From positions 186,001-250,000 of the forward strand of contig NZ_JAJUFQ010000004.1 in the NCBI RefSeq assembly GCF_029263665.1: a DNA stretch of 64,000 nt, in the 5' to 3' direction. Under the pieces are notes generated by a model. That model was not told the DNA's origin. It made no database searches and saw only the letters and a list, made by a program, of their open reading frames with translations. Shown here in pieces: positions 18,008-27,747 of this stretch. The position numbers were made by a program, and so were the translations under genes. Origin of the DNA: Halomonas sp. (GTDB taxonomy: Bacteria; Pseudomonadota; Gammaproteobacteria; Pseudomonadales; Halomonadaceae). Position 1 is the stretch's first letter, and every line of letters begins with the position of its first letter.

Positions 18008-19084
18008 CTACCAGTCAGCCACTCCGGTATAGAGACACACAAGCACAACAGCCAGCAGGAACAATGTCTCGGCCAGCATCAGGATGACAGGCTTCCAGCC
18101 CACCACGGCAAGCTTCTGGAACGATGTCTTGATCCCCAGGGCCGCAATGGCAGTCACCAGGCACCAGCGCGACAGGTCGGTCATGCCATCGACCATGACC
18201 TGGGGAATCACCCCGAGGCTGTTGATCAGCACCAGCACCACGAAGGCCATCAGGAACAGCGGGAACATGGGCACCTTGCCGCGCCCTTCGCTGTTCTCTT
18301 GACGGTTCTCGTCACTAACCCGCGCCCGACGGAACAGCAGCATGAACACCATCACTGCCGGTACCAGCATGGCCACTCTCAGCAGTTTGACAAAGGTGGA
18401 CACATCGCCGGTCTGGTCCGAGATGATATACCCCGCCCCAACCACCTGTGCCACATCATGAATGGTGCCGCCGAGGAAGATACCGGCATCGACATGAGAC
18501 AGCTCCAACGCCCCGACCAGCAAGGGATACAGCACCATGGCAGCCGTGGACAGCGTCGTGACGCCGACAACAGTGAGAATGGTGTTGCGCTCGCTATGTT
18601 CATCACGCGGCATGGCCGCAGACAAGGCCAGAGCAGCCGAAGCGCCACAGATGGCGACAGCGCCACCGGTCAACAGCCCCAGGTCACGCGAAAGCCCCAT
18701 GAGTCGAGCCAGCACTGCGCCCGCCGCTATCGTCAGCATGACGCCCGCCACCACGGTCACCACTGGCCCGATACCCAACTGCGCCACCTGCTCCAGGGTA
18801 ATTCGTACACCCAGTAACGCCACACCGATACGCAGAATGGTGCGTGCGGCAAACTCGACCCCGGCAAGACATGGGCCTTGTTCCGTAAGAAAGTGCAGTG
18901 TCATGCCGAACAACAACGCATACAACAGCGTTGGACCACCGTAGTGATCGGCAATGAAGGTCGTGGCCAGGGCGATGGTGATACAGATCATCACCCCGGG
19001 AAGCTTCTGGCGCAGCGGGTCCAGGCGGCGCTGCCAGGCGGAACTCGGCGCATTGGTGGCAGTCGACGTCGGGGAATGTGGCAT
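18008..19084 (-). CDS. YeiH/UPF0324-family putative anion (sulfate/sulfite) exporter
   Basis: About 358 residues, roughly 10-11 helices. Family core motifs GALLGVRITLEQ-like (IGVALLGVRITLEQVAQLG), GGAVAICGASAALALS and FLGGTIHDVAQVVGAG are clear. YeiH homologues are annotated as putative sulfate or sulfite exporters and often sit with sulfonate-degradation genes. The start ATG 19084 has GAGG 9 bases upstream; ATG 19123 is possible. It lies 78 bp downstream of the GMC oxidoreductase on the same strand, which suggests a shared transcript. Confidence 0.85.
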   Translation of the reverse strand: MPHSPTSTATNAPSSAWQRRLDPLRQKLPGVMICITIALATTFIADHYGGPTLLYALLFGMTLHFLTEQGPCLAGVEFAARTILRIGVALLGVRITLEQVAQLGIGPVVTVVAGVMLTIAAGAVLARLMGLSRDLGLLTGGAVAICGASAALALSAAMPRDEHSERNTILTVVGVTTLSTAAMVLYPLLVGALELSHVDAGIFLGGTIHDVAQVVGAGYIISDQTGDVSTFVKLLRVAMLVPAVMVFMLLFRRARVSDENRQENSEGRGKVPMFPLFLMAFVVLVLINSLGVIPQVMVDGMTDLSRWCLVTAIAALGIKTSFQKLAVVGWKPVILMLAETLFLLAVVLVCLYTGVADW

Positions 19085-19162
19085 GGCGGCATCCTCGGAC
19101 AGAAACGAAGTGACACCGATCATGGTGGAGCTCGATCCTGCACGTTAGGACCAGAACCAGGT

Positions 19163-20950
19163 TCATGATCGGGCCAGGCAGTCCTGCTTGATCATGTCGG
19201 CCGCTTTTTCGGCAATCATGATGGTCGGCGCATTGGTGTTGCCGGACACGATCACCGGCATGATCGAGGCATCCACTACCCGCAATCCTTCAAGCCCACG
19301 AACCCGCAGCCGCTCGTCGACCACGGCCATGCCATCCTGTCCCATCTTGCAGGTACCGGCGGGGTGATAGATCGTCTGGCTATACTGGCGGGCAGCGTCC
19401 AGCAATTGCTCATCACTCTGGTAGCCAGCACCTGGAACGTATTCTTCGCTGATCACCTCGGCCAATGGCGCCTGCATGGCTATGCGTCGTGCCACCCTGA
19501 TGGCATCAACGACCACACGCTGGTCTTCTGCGGTACTCAAGTAGCGTGGCTGAATCGACGGATAGACCGAAGCATCAGCACTGGTGATACGTATCGAGCC
19601 ACGGCTGGTGGGACGCAACTGGCATACCGAAGAAGTGAAGGCGGAAAACGGATGCACGCCTTCGGCAGGCTTGTCGGCAGACAGCGGCTGCATGTGGAAC
19701 TGGATATCCGGCCGCGACAGCCCTTCCCTTGAATGGGTGAACACGCACACCTGACTGGCCGCCAGCGTCAGCGGGCCGGTGCGGGAAAGCAGGTATTGTG
19801 CACCGACCGCCAGACGCCTCAGGGGGTGGCGCACTTCATCGTTCAGCGTTCGACAGCGAGTCTTGAACACCAGACGAACCTGCAGATGATCCTGAAGATT
19901 CTCCCCGACGCCGGGCAAGGCATGGCGGCAAGTCACGCCGACACTGTTCAGATGCTGCGGGTCACCAATACCCGAGCATTGCAGAATCTGCGGTGAACCA
20001 ATCGCCCCGCTGGACAGCAGCACCTCACGCTGCGCCTGTACTCGCCGTCGGGCGCCATCCACCACGAACTCCACGCCCGCGATTCGCTTGCTGGCTGAGC
20101 AGGATGAGACATCCCCCGTGCCCTTCACCTCGCTGGTTCCTTCGTTTGAGCACCGTTCATCGCCAAACAGATCATCGGCAAACAGCAACTTCTGACAGTG
20201 GGCACGCTTGATCAATGTCAGGTTGGGGCGCGACATCGCCGGGCGCAGAAATGCCTTGGCAGTGGAACAACGAAAACCTTTGTAGGATGTCTGCTGGAAG
20301 TACCCTACGCCTTCCTGGCTAGCGCCATTCACATCCGGGTTTTCCGGAATACCTGCGGCCTTGGCCGCCATAATGAAGCGCTCGGCAATCTCTCTTCGCA
20401 AGCGCAGGTCAGAGACTTTCAGCGGCCCATCGATCCCATGAAACTCATCTGCGCCGCGCTCCTGGCATTCCGATTTCTTGAAATACGACAGTACCGAGGC
20501 GTAGTCCCAACCGTGGTTGCCTGCCGCAGCCCAGTCATCGTAGTCCTGGCGCTGGCCGCGAATGTACAACAATCCATTCAGCGAACTTGAGCCGCCCAGT
20601 ACCTTGCCTCTTGGCCATTGCAGGCGCCGCCCGTTGATACCGTCGTCCGGGTCGGTCAGATAGCACCAGTCAGTAGCCGGGTTATGCATGGTCTTGAAAT
20701 ACCCGACCGGCACATGAATCCAGGGGTTCCAGTCAGAGCCTCCCGCTTCCAGCAACAGCACCGAAACCTGTGGATCCTCGCTGAGCCGATTGGCCAGTAC
20801 ACAGCCAGCCGAGCCGGCCCCGATGATCACGTAGTCAAAGCGCTCCAGCGTTCCGCCCACGTCTTGAGAGTTCTCCATATGACGAGGGTTTTCCATGTGT
20901 CCAGCCCCGTCCTCGTGTCGATCGAAGGTCACGCGTTGCGATGATGTCAT
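19163..20950 (-). CDS. GMC-family FAD-dependent alcohol oxidoreductase
   Basis: About 595 residues. The FAD-binding Rossmann motif is [39 protein letters not shown] and [16 protein letters not shown] are the two GMC signatures; the C-terminal HPAGTCKMG and [19 protein letters not shown] carry the catalytic His and Asn. It oxidises a primary alcohol to an aldehyde. Members include choline dehydrogenase and isethionate dehydrogenase (IseJ); no mitochondrial-type or Sec signal is visible. The start is uncertain: ATG 20950, 20896 and 20878 are in frame, the last two encoding a near-duplicated [11 protein letters not shown]. It is divergent from a TRAP operon that probably imports its substrate. 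Confidence 0.9.
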   Translation of the reverse strand: MTSSQRVTFDRHEDGAGHMENPRHMENSQDVGGTLERFDYVIIGAGSAGCVLANRLSEDPQVSVLLLEAGGSDWNPWIHVPVGYFKTMHNPATDWCYLTDPDDGINGRRLQWPRGKVLGGSSSLNGLLYIRGQRQDYDDWAAAGNHGWDYASVLSYFKKSECQERGADEFHGIDGPLKVSDLRLRREIAERFIMAAKAAGIPENPDVNGASQEGVGYFQQTSYKGFRCSTAKAFLRPAMSRPNLTLIKRAHCQKLLFADDLFGDERCSNEGTSEVKGTGDVSSCSASKRIAGVEFVVDGARRRVQAQREVLLSSGAIGSPQILQCSGIGDPQHLNSVGVTCRHALPGVGENLQDHLQVRLVFKTRCRTLNDEVRHPLRRLAVGAQYLLSRTGPLTLAASQVCVFTHSREGLSRPDIQFHMQPLSADKPAEGVHPFSAFTSSVCQLRPTSRGSIRITSADASVYPSIQPRYLSTAEDQRVVVDAIRVARRIAMQAPLAEVISEEYVPGAGYQSDEQLLDAARQYSQTIYHPAGTCKMGQDGMAVVDERLRVRGLEGLRVVDASIMPVIVSGNTNAPTIMIAEKAADMIKQDCLARS

Positions 20951-21152
20951 GGCACACAACCATTTTAGCGATACATATTGTTCCAAATAATATGAGCACA
21001 AAGATATAAAACATCAATATTGAGACAAATATTCTCATTTTTCTTGATGAATGAAAAATCGGCTTCTATGTTGAAGATGGAAAAGCGGTCCCTCCGAGAT
21101 CCGGCAGCACTCGCTGACTGAGATCACAACGACAACATCCGAGAGGCGCACC

Positions 21153-22382
21153 ATGTCTTCACGCCAGCACTCGGCGCTATCGCGTCGCGATTTCCTCGAT
21201 ATATCCAGCCGATTCGGCCTCACTTCCACCCTCTTGGCCGTCACGGGGCTTGGTGCAGGCCTTAGTGCATCCAGCCTGGCCCGGGCAGCCGAGAAAGAGC
21301 AGCAGCGTCGCTACCAGACCGAGCCCAAGTTCCAGCTCCGCTTCGGTGCTTCAGGCTTCAATGAGCGCAATCTGCAGATACAGAAATCGGGTCAGCTGTT
21401 CTTTGCCCGCGACCTGGAAGAGCGCACCAACGGAGCCATCCGGGTGGAGTTCATGGGCAGCAATGAGGTGTGTAATCAGCTCGACTGCGTCAGCAAGACA
21501 CAACAGGGGATCGTCGATATCTTCTCGGCTTCGACGCAGAACTCCGCAGGTGGCGCGCCTTACCTCAACGTCCTGGACTTCGCCTACCTGTTCCCCACCG
21601 TGGCCTCGATGTTCCACTTCTTCTACGACCCACGCAGCGAGAAGCTGCTGCGCGAGCCCTTGCGCCAGCGCCATCAATTGCAGTTCCTGTTCACTCACTG
21701 TGACTTGCGCGGCTTGATGATGGGCCTGAAGTGGAAGGACAGACCTCTGGTCACCAGTCTGGACGACCTGCAAGGCACCAAGAACCGAGTCACCGGCACC
21801 CAGTTGGGTCGCATCGCCATGGAACAGCTCGGCCTGAACCCGGTACCCGTGGCCTGGGAAGAGACCCTCGATGGACTGCGCCAAGGCTTGCTGGATGGTG
21901 CCGAGACATGGATGAGCGCCGTCGCCTATGCCGGCATGGCCCCCGTCATCTCCCAAGCCGTCGACCTGCGCTTCTTTGCTGGTACAGAGCACACTGCCAT
22001 GAGCCTGCCCAAGTTCGATAGCCTCGGCTCCGAACTTCAGGACCAGGTCATGGAATCCGCCTATACCGCGCAAATCTACACCCAGGGCATGAATGAAGGC
22101 GGGCGCTTCGAAATCGTGGGCGCTACCGAGCACCCCGCCGCCGGCACCGTATTTGCCACGAACAATGTCCGCGTCGCGCCGCTGTCGGATGAAGTCCGGG
22201 CCGAAGCCGAACAGCGCTGTGCACCAAAGTTCAACCCGGAGCCCTGGGAACAGTGGCGAGAGCGTCTCAACAGCTGGGCTGGAGACATTGATGTCTATGA
22301 AGAAATCTATGCCCTGGCCAGAGAGGTTCCCAAGGACCTGGCAGCCGTCAATGTGGCGCCGAAACGCTGGTGGAGGGCCTGA
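21153..22382 (+). CDS. TRAP transporter substrate-binding protein (DctP-like), Tat signal
   Basis: 409 residues. The N terminus SRRDFLDISSRFGLTSTLLAVTG is a twin-arginine (Tat) type signal, so it is exported folded to the periplasm. The mature part has the DctP organisation (GSNEVCNQLDCVSKTQQGIVDIFSAS..., NRVTGTQLGRIAMEQLGLNPVPVAWEETLDGLRQGLLDGAETWMS). The first gene of a P-Q-M TRAP operon; its stop overlaps the next ATG. The substrate is probably the alcohol oxidised by the divergent GMC enzyme. Confidence 0.92.
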   Translation: MSSRQHSALSRRDFLDISSRFGLTSTLLAVTGLGAGLSASSLARAAEKEQQRRYQTEPKFQLRFGASGFNERNLQIQKSGQLFFARDLEERTNGAIRVEFMGSNEVCNQLDCVSKTQQGIVDIFSASTQNSAGGAPYLNVLDFAYLFPTVASMFHFFYDPRSEKLLREPLRQRHQLQFLFTHCDLRGLMMGLKWKDRPLVTSLDDLQGTKNRVTGTQLGRIAMEQLGLNPVPVAWEETLDGLRQGLLDGAETWMSAVAYAGMAPVISQAVDLRFFAGTEHTAMSLPKFDSLGSELQDQVMESAYTAQIYTQGMNEGGRFEIVGATEHPAAGTVFATNNVRVAPLSDEVRAEAEQRCAPKFNPEPWEQWRERLNSWAGDIDVYEEIYALAREVPKDLAAVNVAPKRWWRA

Positions 22383-23035
22383 TGCACTCATTTCCTTCCA
22401 GCCCCCCGTCCACTAGCCACGCTTCCAGCAGCTACCATCATGCAAGCCAGAACCAGAGCAGACCCATGGGCAGCGATGAAACATCCCAGAGCATTCCCGG
22501 ATCAGCCGCATCACGCTGGCTGATACCGCTCAGATGGCTTGATGCCAATCTGGAAAAGTGCGTCATCCTGGTGGCATATAGCGGTATGGCTGGCATCATC
22601 TTTGTCGAGGTCATCCGGCGCTTCGTTTTCAGCCAGCAGGCCTCATGGAGCACCAGCATCCCGATCCTGCTGTTCCTGTGGTTGACCTGGTTCGGCGCTT
22701 CCCTGAACGTCAAGCAGCGCAGCCACCTGTCGCTCAACGAAATACGCATGCGCCTACCCTATACCGGGCAGTTCCTGTGCCAATTGCTGGATGCAGTGCT
22801 GTGGGTCGGCTTCGGCGCCATGGTCATTCACTTCACCCTCGATCAGGTCGCGCTGGCACGCATGAACTTTGCCATTGTTCCCGGTACCGACAACGTCATG
22901 CAGTGGTGGTTCTACCTCGCCACACCATTGGCCTGGATACTGATCCTCATCCGGGTCATGCAGAACCTGATCATCGACATTCGTCGCTACCGGCGTCGAG
23001 AACCCTTCAATCTGCAACCTTCGATCATGGATTAG
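22382..23035 (+). CDS. TRAP transporter small membrane subunit (DctQ-like)
   Basis: About 217 residues: a polar N-terminal tail of some 50 residues, then four helices with the DctQ core VIRRFVFSQQASWSTSIPILLFLWLTWFGASL. The start ATG 22382 overlaps the preceding TGA (TGATG), and GGAGGG lies just upstream. It links the binding protein to the large permease. Confidence 0.88.
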   Translation: MHSFPSSPPSTSHASSSYHHASQNQSRPMGSDETSQSIPGSAASRWLIPLRWLDANLEKCVILVAYSGMAGIIFVEVIRRFVFSQQASWSTSIPILLFLWLTWFGASLNVKQRSHLSLNEIRMRLPYTGQFLCQLLDAVLWVGFGAMVIHFTLDQVALARMNFAIVPGTDNVMQWWFYLATPLAWILILIRVMQNLIIDIRRYRRREPFNLQPSIMD

Positions 23036-23046
23036 GAGGCCAAGAG

Positions 23047-24327
23047 ATGACTGACGGCATTCTGATCGGCCTGACGACGGCCGGCTGTACCCTTTGCTTC
23101 CTGTTGGGAGTTCCCATTTTCCTGGTCATTGGCCTGTGGGTGGTCGGCACCAGCCTGATCATTGACTTCACTCTGGCCAATATCGGCGTCACCCTGTTCC
23201 AGGGCCTGAGCTTCTTTGGCCTGCTGGCCTTGCCACTCTTCATTCTCACCGGAGACCTGATCAACGCCGCCGGAATTGCCAAGCGCTTGTCAGACTTTGC
23301 CTACTCAATTACCGGCTGGCTACGTGGAGGCATGGGCATGGCCTCTCTCGGTGCCTGTGGCCTGTTCGCTGCCATCTCCGGCTCCAATGCGGGGACAACA
23401 GCAACCATCGGCTCGATCATGCAGCCCGAAATGATCAAGAATGGCTATGATGAGCGTTTCGCTGCCGCCACCGCCGCTTCTGGCGGTACCGTTGGCATCA
23501 TCATCCCTCCCAGCATCATCTTCATTGTCTATGGCTTCATGATGAACCTGTCGATCAGTGATCTGTTCATTGCCGGCATGATCCCTGGTGCGATGATGGT
23601 GCTGGGTATGATGCTGGCCTGCCACCTGGTATCCCGACGACACGGCTGGGGAACCCTGATACCTTTCCGAGCGGGTACCAGCGCGCGCTTTGCCCGCCGT
23701 GCCTACCTGGGATTCGCGACCATTGGTGTGGTGCTGTATGGCATCTACTCGGGAATGTTCTCCCCTACCGAAGCTGCCGCCATCACCGTGGGCTTCACCC
23801 TGATCGCCGGCCTGGCCATTACCCGAGAGATCCGTCTTACTGCCCTGCCCAGCATCATGCTGCGTTCCGGCCAGATTGCCGGCATGCTGGCGCCCTTGAT
23901 CGCCATCTCCGTGGTCATGCAGCAGTTGCTGTCCGTGCTGGGTGCCGGCCAGTTGCTGGAGGATCTGCTCACTGGCCTGGGCAACCGCTACTTGATCCTT
24001 GCCGCCTGCATGCTGATCATCCTGCTTGCCGGCATGATTCTGGAGAGCTTGCCCGTCACCATTATTCTGGCGCCGATCCTGGCTCCCATCGCCCAGAATG
24101 TCGGTATCGACCCGATTCACTTCGCCGTGATCTTCCTGGTCGGAGCGGCCATCGGCTTCATCACGCCGCCATTCGGCCTCAACCTGTATGTGGCCAGCAG
24201 TATTACCGGCATTCCTTATCTACGCCTGGTCAAGTTTGTCATCCCCTACTTCCTCGCCCTGATGGCATGCTGGATCACCATCTCACTGTGGCCGGAGCTG
24301 TCCTTGTTCCTGGTGGCATCTCCCTGA
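23047..24327 (+). CDS. TRAP transporter large permease (DctM-like)
   Basis: 426 residues, about 12 helices. Seen are FFGLLALPLFILTGDLINAAGIAKRL, the GSNAGTTATIGSIMQPEM loop, SGGTVGIIIPPSI and the C-terminal GFITPPFGLNLYVASSITG. Start ATG 23047 with AGGAGG 7 bases upstream. It completes the TRAP system; uptake is driven by the sodium gradient in characterised members. Confidence 0.93.
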   Translation: MTDGILIGLTTAGCTLCFLLGVPIFLVIGLWVVGTSLIIDFTLANIGVTLFQGLSFFGLLALPLFILTGDLINAAGIAKRLSDFAYSITGWLRGGMGMASLGACGLFAAISGSNAGTTATIGSIMQPEMIKNGYDERFAAATAASGGTVGIIIPPSIIFIVYGFMMNLSISDLFIAGMIPGAMMVLGMMLACHLVSRRHGWGTLIPFRAGTSARFARRAYLGFATIGVVLYGIYSGMFSPTEAAAITVGFTLIAGLAITREIRLTALPSIMLRSGQIAGMLAPLIAISVVMQQLLSVLGAGQLLEDLLTGLGNRYLILAACMLIILLAGMILESLPVTIILAPILAPIAQNVGIDPIHFAVIFLVGAAIGFITPPFGLNLYVASSITGIPYLRLVKFVIPYFLALMACWITISLWPELSLFLVASP

Positions 24328-24447
24328 GCGGGAGTTGTCACCCGGCATGCCATTTACCGCGTTATCATAGGCATCTGTGCAGCCAATCTTCTATCTGAGG
24401 AAGCGCTGAATAAATCTGCAGTGCTTCACGACGAGCAAGGACCGCCC

Positions 24448-25230
24448 ATGCCCACCGACAGCCCCAGCCGCAACACCACCAACTCCACCCTGCAACGCGG
24501 CCTGATGCTGCTGGAAGCCATCGCCACCACTCCCCATGGTCTCAGTGCAGCGGACCTGGAGCGTCGTTTCGATATTCCCAAGCCAACCCTGCATCGCCTG
24601 CTCAAGCAACTGGAAGAACAGGCACTGGTGGTAAAGGATGTGGAAGGTCGTCACCTGCTACCTGGTGAGCGACTGCACAGAATGGCCATGGGGGTGCTGG
24701 CCAATGAAAGCCTCAAGGCACCCTGCCGCATGCAACTCAAGCGCCTTGCCGATGAGGTCGGGGAGACCTGCAACCTGACCCTGTTGCACGGTCATGAAGT
24801 GTTGTACTACGAAAGGGTCGAGACCAACTGGCCGGTGCGTATCCAGCTCCCCCCCGGGTCATTGCTGCCCTTGCATTGCACCGCCAGCGGCAAGCTGTTC
24901 CTGGCCCTGATGCCGCCAGCACAGCGCAGAAGCCTGTTCAAGCATCTTACGCTGGAGGACTATACGCCCTATACCGCCACCGACATCCAGGAACTTGAGC
25001 TGCGCCTGGAGCGCATTGCTGAGGATGAACTCAGCATCGACGATGAGGAGTTCATCCAGGGCATGGTTGCCGTGGCCGTCCCGGTCTACGACCAGGCGGG
25101 ACGCATCCAGGCGGCATTGGCCATTCATGCCCCACGCCTGCGCCACAGCATTGACAGTCTCAAGGAATGGGTACCGCTGATGCGGCGCATTGCAGGTAAC
25201 CTGCAAGACACGCTATGGAGTGATAGCTAG
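24448..25230 (+). CDS. IclR-family transcriptional regulator
   Basis: 260 residues. The N-terminal winged helix (LQRGLMLLEAIATTPHGLSAADLERRFDIPKPTLHRLLKQLEEQALV) is followed by a GAF-like effector domain (LPLHCTASGKLFLALMP, then QGMVAVAVPVYDQAGRIQAALAIHAP). Start ATG 24448, AAGGA 7 bases upstream. It lies 120 bp after the TRAP genes on the same strand and probably controls them and the divergent GMC gene. Confidence 0.92.
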   Translation: MPTDSPSRNTTNSTLQRGLMLLEAIATTPHGLSAADLERRFDIPKPTLHRLLKQLEEQALVVKDVEGRHLLPGERLHRMAMGVLANESLKAPCRMQLKRLADEVGETCNLTLLHGHEVLYYERVETNWPVRIQLPPGSLLPLHCTASGKLFLALMPPAQRRSLFKHLTLEDYTPYTATDIQELELRLERIAEDELSIDDEEFIQGMVAVAVPVYDQAGRIQAALAIHAPRLRHSIDSLKEWVPLMRRIAGNLQDTLWSDS

Positions 25231-25649
25231 TTATTTCGCCCAACCGCCATGACAACTCAGCTTGATGACGGATATGCGCTGAAGTCAGAGCAGCCAGAAC
25301 CAGGGTGCCAACATGAGTTGTTGGTAGGTCCTGAACCCGCCCCGAATTCAGTGACGCTGGTCGACTCGCCCTTGTCGACCATACCCCCTTACCAATGCCT
25401 CTCTTTCTGTGCCTGACGCATTGCTACAAAAGCATGCATCAGGCCCTTTAAGCATGATGGCTGATCCTACCCAATGCTCTGTCGCCAACACATATCAATA
25501 CAACATTTCTGTCGACTGTGCTGTAAGGATGCATCTTGACTTGGCGTCTAAACAACATGACGCCAAGGAATATGAACTCTTTTTCAGCGTCTTTTCGACA
25601 TTTCGGCATGTAAAGCATTACTACAAGAGTGTATTTCAGGACCATAACC
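25231..25649. other. 419-bp gap without a convincing gene; hairpin inside
   Basis: An 8-bp perfect hairpin, TGGTCGAC (25358-25365) and GTCGACCA (25374-25381), may end iclR transcription. Downstream base composition drops and the region leads into the DUF417 gene. An 82-codon open frame at 25409-25657 has no ribosome site or recognisable features and overlaps the next start, so I do not call it. Confidence 0.5.
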
Positions 25650-26171
25650 ATGAGTGATATAGAAAACGATACGGAAGTCTCGCCTAGCATTTCAATGCAC
25701 AAGCTAGGGTTTTACATCTCACTGTATGGTGTCGCTATCACGCTATTATGGATTGGAGTCTTCAAGTTTCACCCGGATGAGGCACATGCTATCAGGGGCA
25801 TCATCAGCTCTTCTCCTCTGATTTCCTGGCTGTACGGTTTCCTTGATATCCATCAGGCATCCGTTCTGATTGGCAGTGTTGAGATCGTCGCCGGCATTCT
25901 TCTGGCCTTGTACCCAATTTCACCCAAAGCCTCTCTGGCGGGAGGCATCATTGCCTCTGCCGTCTTTCTGACAACGATTACCTTTCTTCTGAGCGCACCA
26001 GGAGTCCTGCACATCAGCAGTAGCAGCGGCAATATATTGCCTTTCCCGTCCCTGCTTGGCAGCTTCCTGTTCAAGGATATCGTGCTGCTCGGCGCAGCCC
26101 TGTGCGTAGTGGCCGATAGTGCGGTACAGATCATTGAAAAAAATTCAGAAAATTTTGAGTTCAACCTGTAA
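25650..26171 (+). CDS. YkgB/DUF417-family membrane protein
   Basis: 173 residues, about four helices. LGFYISLYGVAITLLWIGVFKFHPDEAHAIRGIISSSPLISWLY is the DUF417 signature, followed by FLDIHQASVLIGSVEIVAGILLAL and a late FLFKDIVLLGAALCVVADS. Function is not established for the family. Start ATG 25650 with AGGA upstream. Base composition is lower in GC than the flanks, and it precedes a tiny secreted protein gene, suggesting an acquired pair. Confidence 0.88.
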   Translation: MSDIENDTEVSPSISMHKLGFYISLYGVAITLLWIGVFKFHPDEAHAIRGIISSSPLISWLYGFLDIHQASVLIGSVEIVAGILLALYPISPKASLAGGIIASAVFLTTITFLLSAPGVLHISSSSGNILPFPSLLGSFLFKDIVLLGAALCVVADSAVQIIEKNSENFEFNL

Positions 26172-26313
26172 GGAATACTTGGGTACATCAACCAAGTACC
26201 ATGCCACACCATATCGGCTGGCTGGAATTCGTGAAACCGTGCTCTGGCACATGAAGCATCTAGCATGAATGACCTGGAGAACCAGGTACCATATTGAAAA
26301 AAGGATTCAGATA

Positions 26314-26526
26314 ATGAAGAAATCTCTTATTGCAACTGCTCTCGTTTCCCTTCTGGCAACTGGTGGTGCCTTTGCCATGGACTCAGCAGCACTCCAGGAA
26401 GCTCAAGCAACACTGAGCGAGACCCAAGACACATCCAATATGTCTGCTGAAGACCGTTTGACCTCCCTGGAAAATCAGGTTGCAGCGATCAAGATGCTGC
26501 TTCTGGAAGCCATCTCAGACAATTAA
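26314..26526 (+). CDS. Small exported protein, unknown function
   Basis: 70 residues. The signal peptide MKKSLIATALVSLLATGGAFA is cut before MDSAAL, leaving about 49 acidic residues with a heptad-like stretch (AALQEAQATLSETQ...LTSLENQVAAIKMLLLEAI) able to form a helix or coiled coil. No cysteines. Start ATG 26314, AAGGA at 26301. It is followed by a strong hairpin. I do not recognise a family. Confidence 0.75.
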   Translation: MKKSLIATALVSLLATGGAFAMDSAALQEAQATLSETQDTSNMSAEDRLTSLENQVAAIKMLLLEAISDN

Positions 26527-26564
26527 GTCTGTCGGTTTTTCTGTAGAAAGCGAACTACGAACAT

Positions 26565-26597
26565 CATCAGGCCACCCTCTCTTCCGGTGGCCTGATG
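26565..26597 (+). terminator. Hairpin terminator after the small exported protein
   Basis: 12-bp perfect arms CATCAGGCCACC (26565-26576) and GGTGGCCTGATG (26586-26597), 9-base loop, followed by TCTTTC. It lies 38 bases past the stop and would also face the convergent lysR gene. Confidence 0.7.
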
Positions 26598-26732
26598 TCT
26601 TTCATGAATATCAACAAACCTTTCTTCACACGTTCCTTCAGCTCGTCCCTTCAACGCTCGCAGGATGTCATTGGTTATCGACAACATGAACGAGTGGCAA
26701 TTCCTCATATTCAAGCCCATGGGCGAAGCCAC

Positions 26733-27605
26733 TCAGGTTTCGAGTTGCTCCACCTCATGTAACAATGCAGCAATCAGGCGGCGCTCACTCTGGCTCTTCA
26801 TGCAAACCAGCGTTTCAACCATCTGAACCTCGGCATCATCGATGGAAAGAATGCGAATCCCTTCATGACGCGGAGCTTCTGCACCCGATACCACGCCAAC
26901 ACCAAGCCCTGCACCAACCAACTCCATGACGGCCTCGCGACCTTCTGCCTCGAAGGCAACTTGAGGCGTCACCCCCGCACGGTGCAACTCCTGCTCGATC
27001 AACTGACGTGTCATTGAGCCTCGCTCCCGAAGTACCAATGACACATTGCCGAGCTCTTCGAGAGTGACACTATCGCGCTGCCCCCAAGGGTGCTGCAACG
27101 CGACAAAAGCCACCAGCGGGCTGCTGCTCAACTTCATGGTCAACAGATCGGCTGCTGCCGGCTCACGCCCAACAATGGCGAAGTCAGCCTGATGACGCTC
27201 AAGACGTGCCAGGGCTTCATCGGTATTACCAGTGATCAGACGGATCTGGATATCGGGATAGCGTGCTTGAAAGGCCGACATCAACGGCAAGGCATGTACC
27301 GGAGAGTCCACCGCCAGTGTCAGACTACCCGTGCGCAGTTCTCGTGAGTGGACAAGCAGATCTTCCGCTTCGTCGGCAGCGTCAAACAATCGCTGGGTCA
27401 CCGCCAGTAGCTGCTGGCCAATATCAGTGAGGCGAACTTCACGCTTGGTGCGATGAAACAGGCGTACCCCGTAATGTTCTTCCAGCTTGCGCAATTGGTC
27501 GGAGACCGCTGGCTGGCTAAGGTGCAAGCGCTGTGCGGCTCGCGTAAAGCTGCCATATACCGCAACACCATGAAAGGCACGCAGTTGGGAATATGAAATT
27601 GCCAT
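26733..27605 (-). CDS. LysR-family regulator of the phosphonate genes (probable)
   Basis: 290 residues. HTH: LRAFHGVAVYGSFTRAAQRLHLSQPAVSDQLRKLEEHYGVRLFHR. The effector domain follows with VELVGAGLGVGVVSGAEAP near its end. It is divergent from phnW with 142 bp between starts, containing the AAATCGATTT palindrome. From its position it should activate 2-aminoethylphosphonate catabolism, as LysR-type genes next to phnWX commonly do. Confidence 0.9.
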   Translation of the reverse strand: MAISYSQLRAFHGVAVYGSFTRAAQRLHLSQPAVSDQLRKLEEHYGVRLFHRTKREVRLTDIGQQLLAVTQRLFDAADEAEDLLVHSRELRTGSLTLAVDSPVHALPLMSAFQARYPDIQIRLITGNTDEALARLERHQADFAIVGREPAAADLLTMKLSSSPLVAFVALQHPWGQRDSVTLEELGNVSLVLRERGSMTRQLIEQELHRAGVTPQVAFEAEGREAVMELVGAGLGVGVVSGAEAPRHEGIRILSIDDAEVQMVETLVCMKSQSERRLIAALLHEVEQLET

Positions 27606-27638
27606 ACCCAGTTATAACCTTGGCTTATTTTTAAAATA

Positions 27639-27657
27639 CTATAAATCGATTTTATAG
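27639..27657. promoter_or_regulatory. Near-palindrome between lysR and phnW
   Basis: A 19-bp AT-rich near-palindrome centred on AAATCGATTT (27643-27652), with CTAT and ATAG at the ends. Its position in the short divergent promoter makes it a candidate LysR site. The same AATCGATT core is in the palindrome at 1031-1044. Confidence 0.45.
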
Positions 27658-27747
27658 ATATTTCGCTACCTGCTTTGATGATCAGGGACATTTCAGTGGA
27701 ACCCATCCTCGGAATGACGCCATCGATCACTCTGCCAGGAGAGCATC

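Noticed and set aside
25409..25657. 82-codon open frame before the DUF417 gene
   Set aside because: No ribosome site, no recognisable features, and it overlaps the better supported start at 25650.
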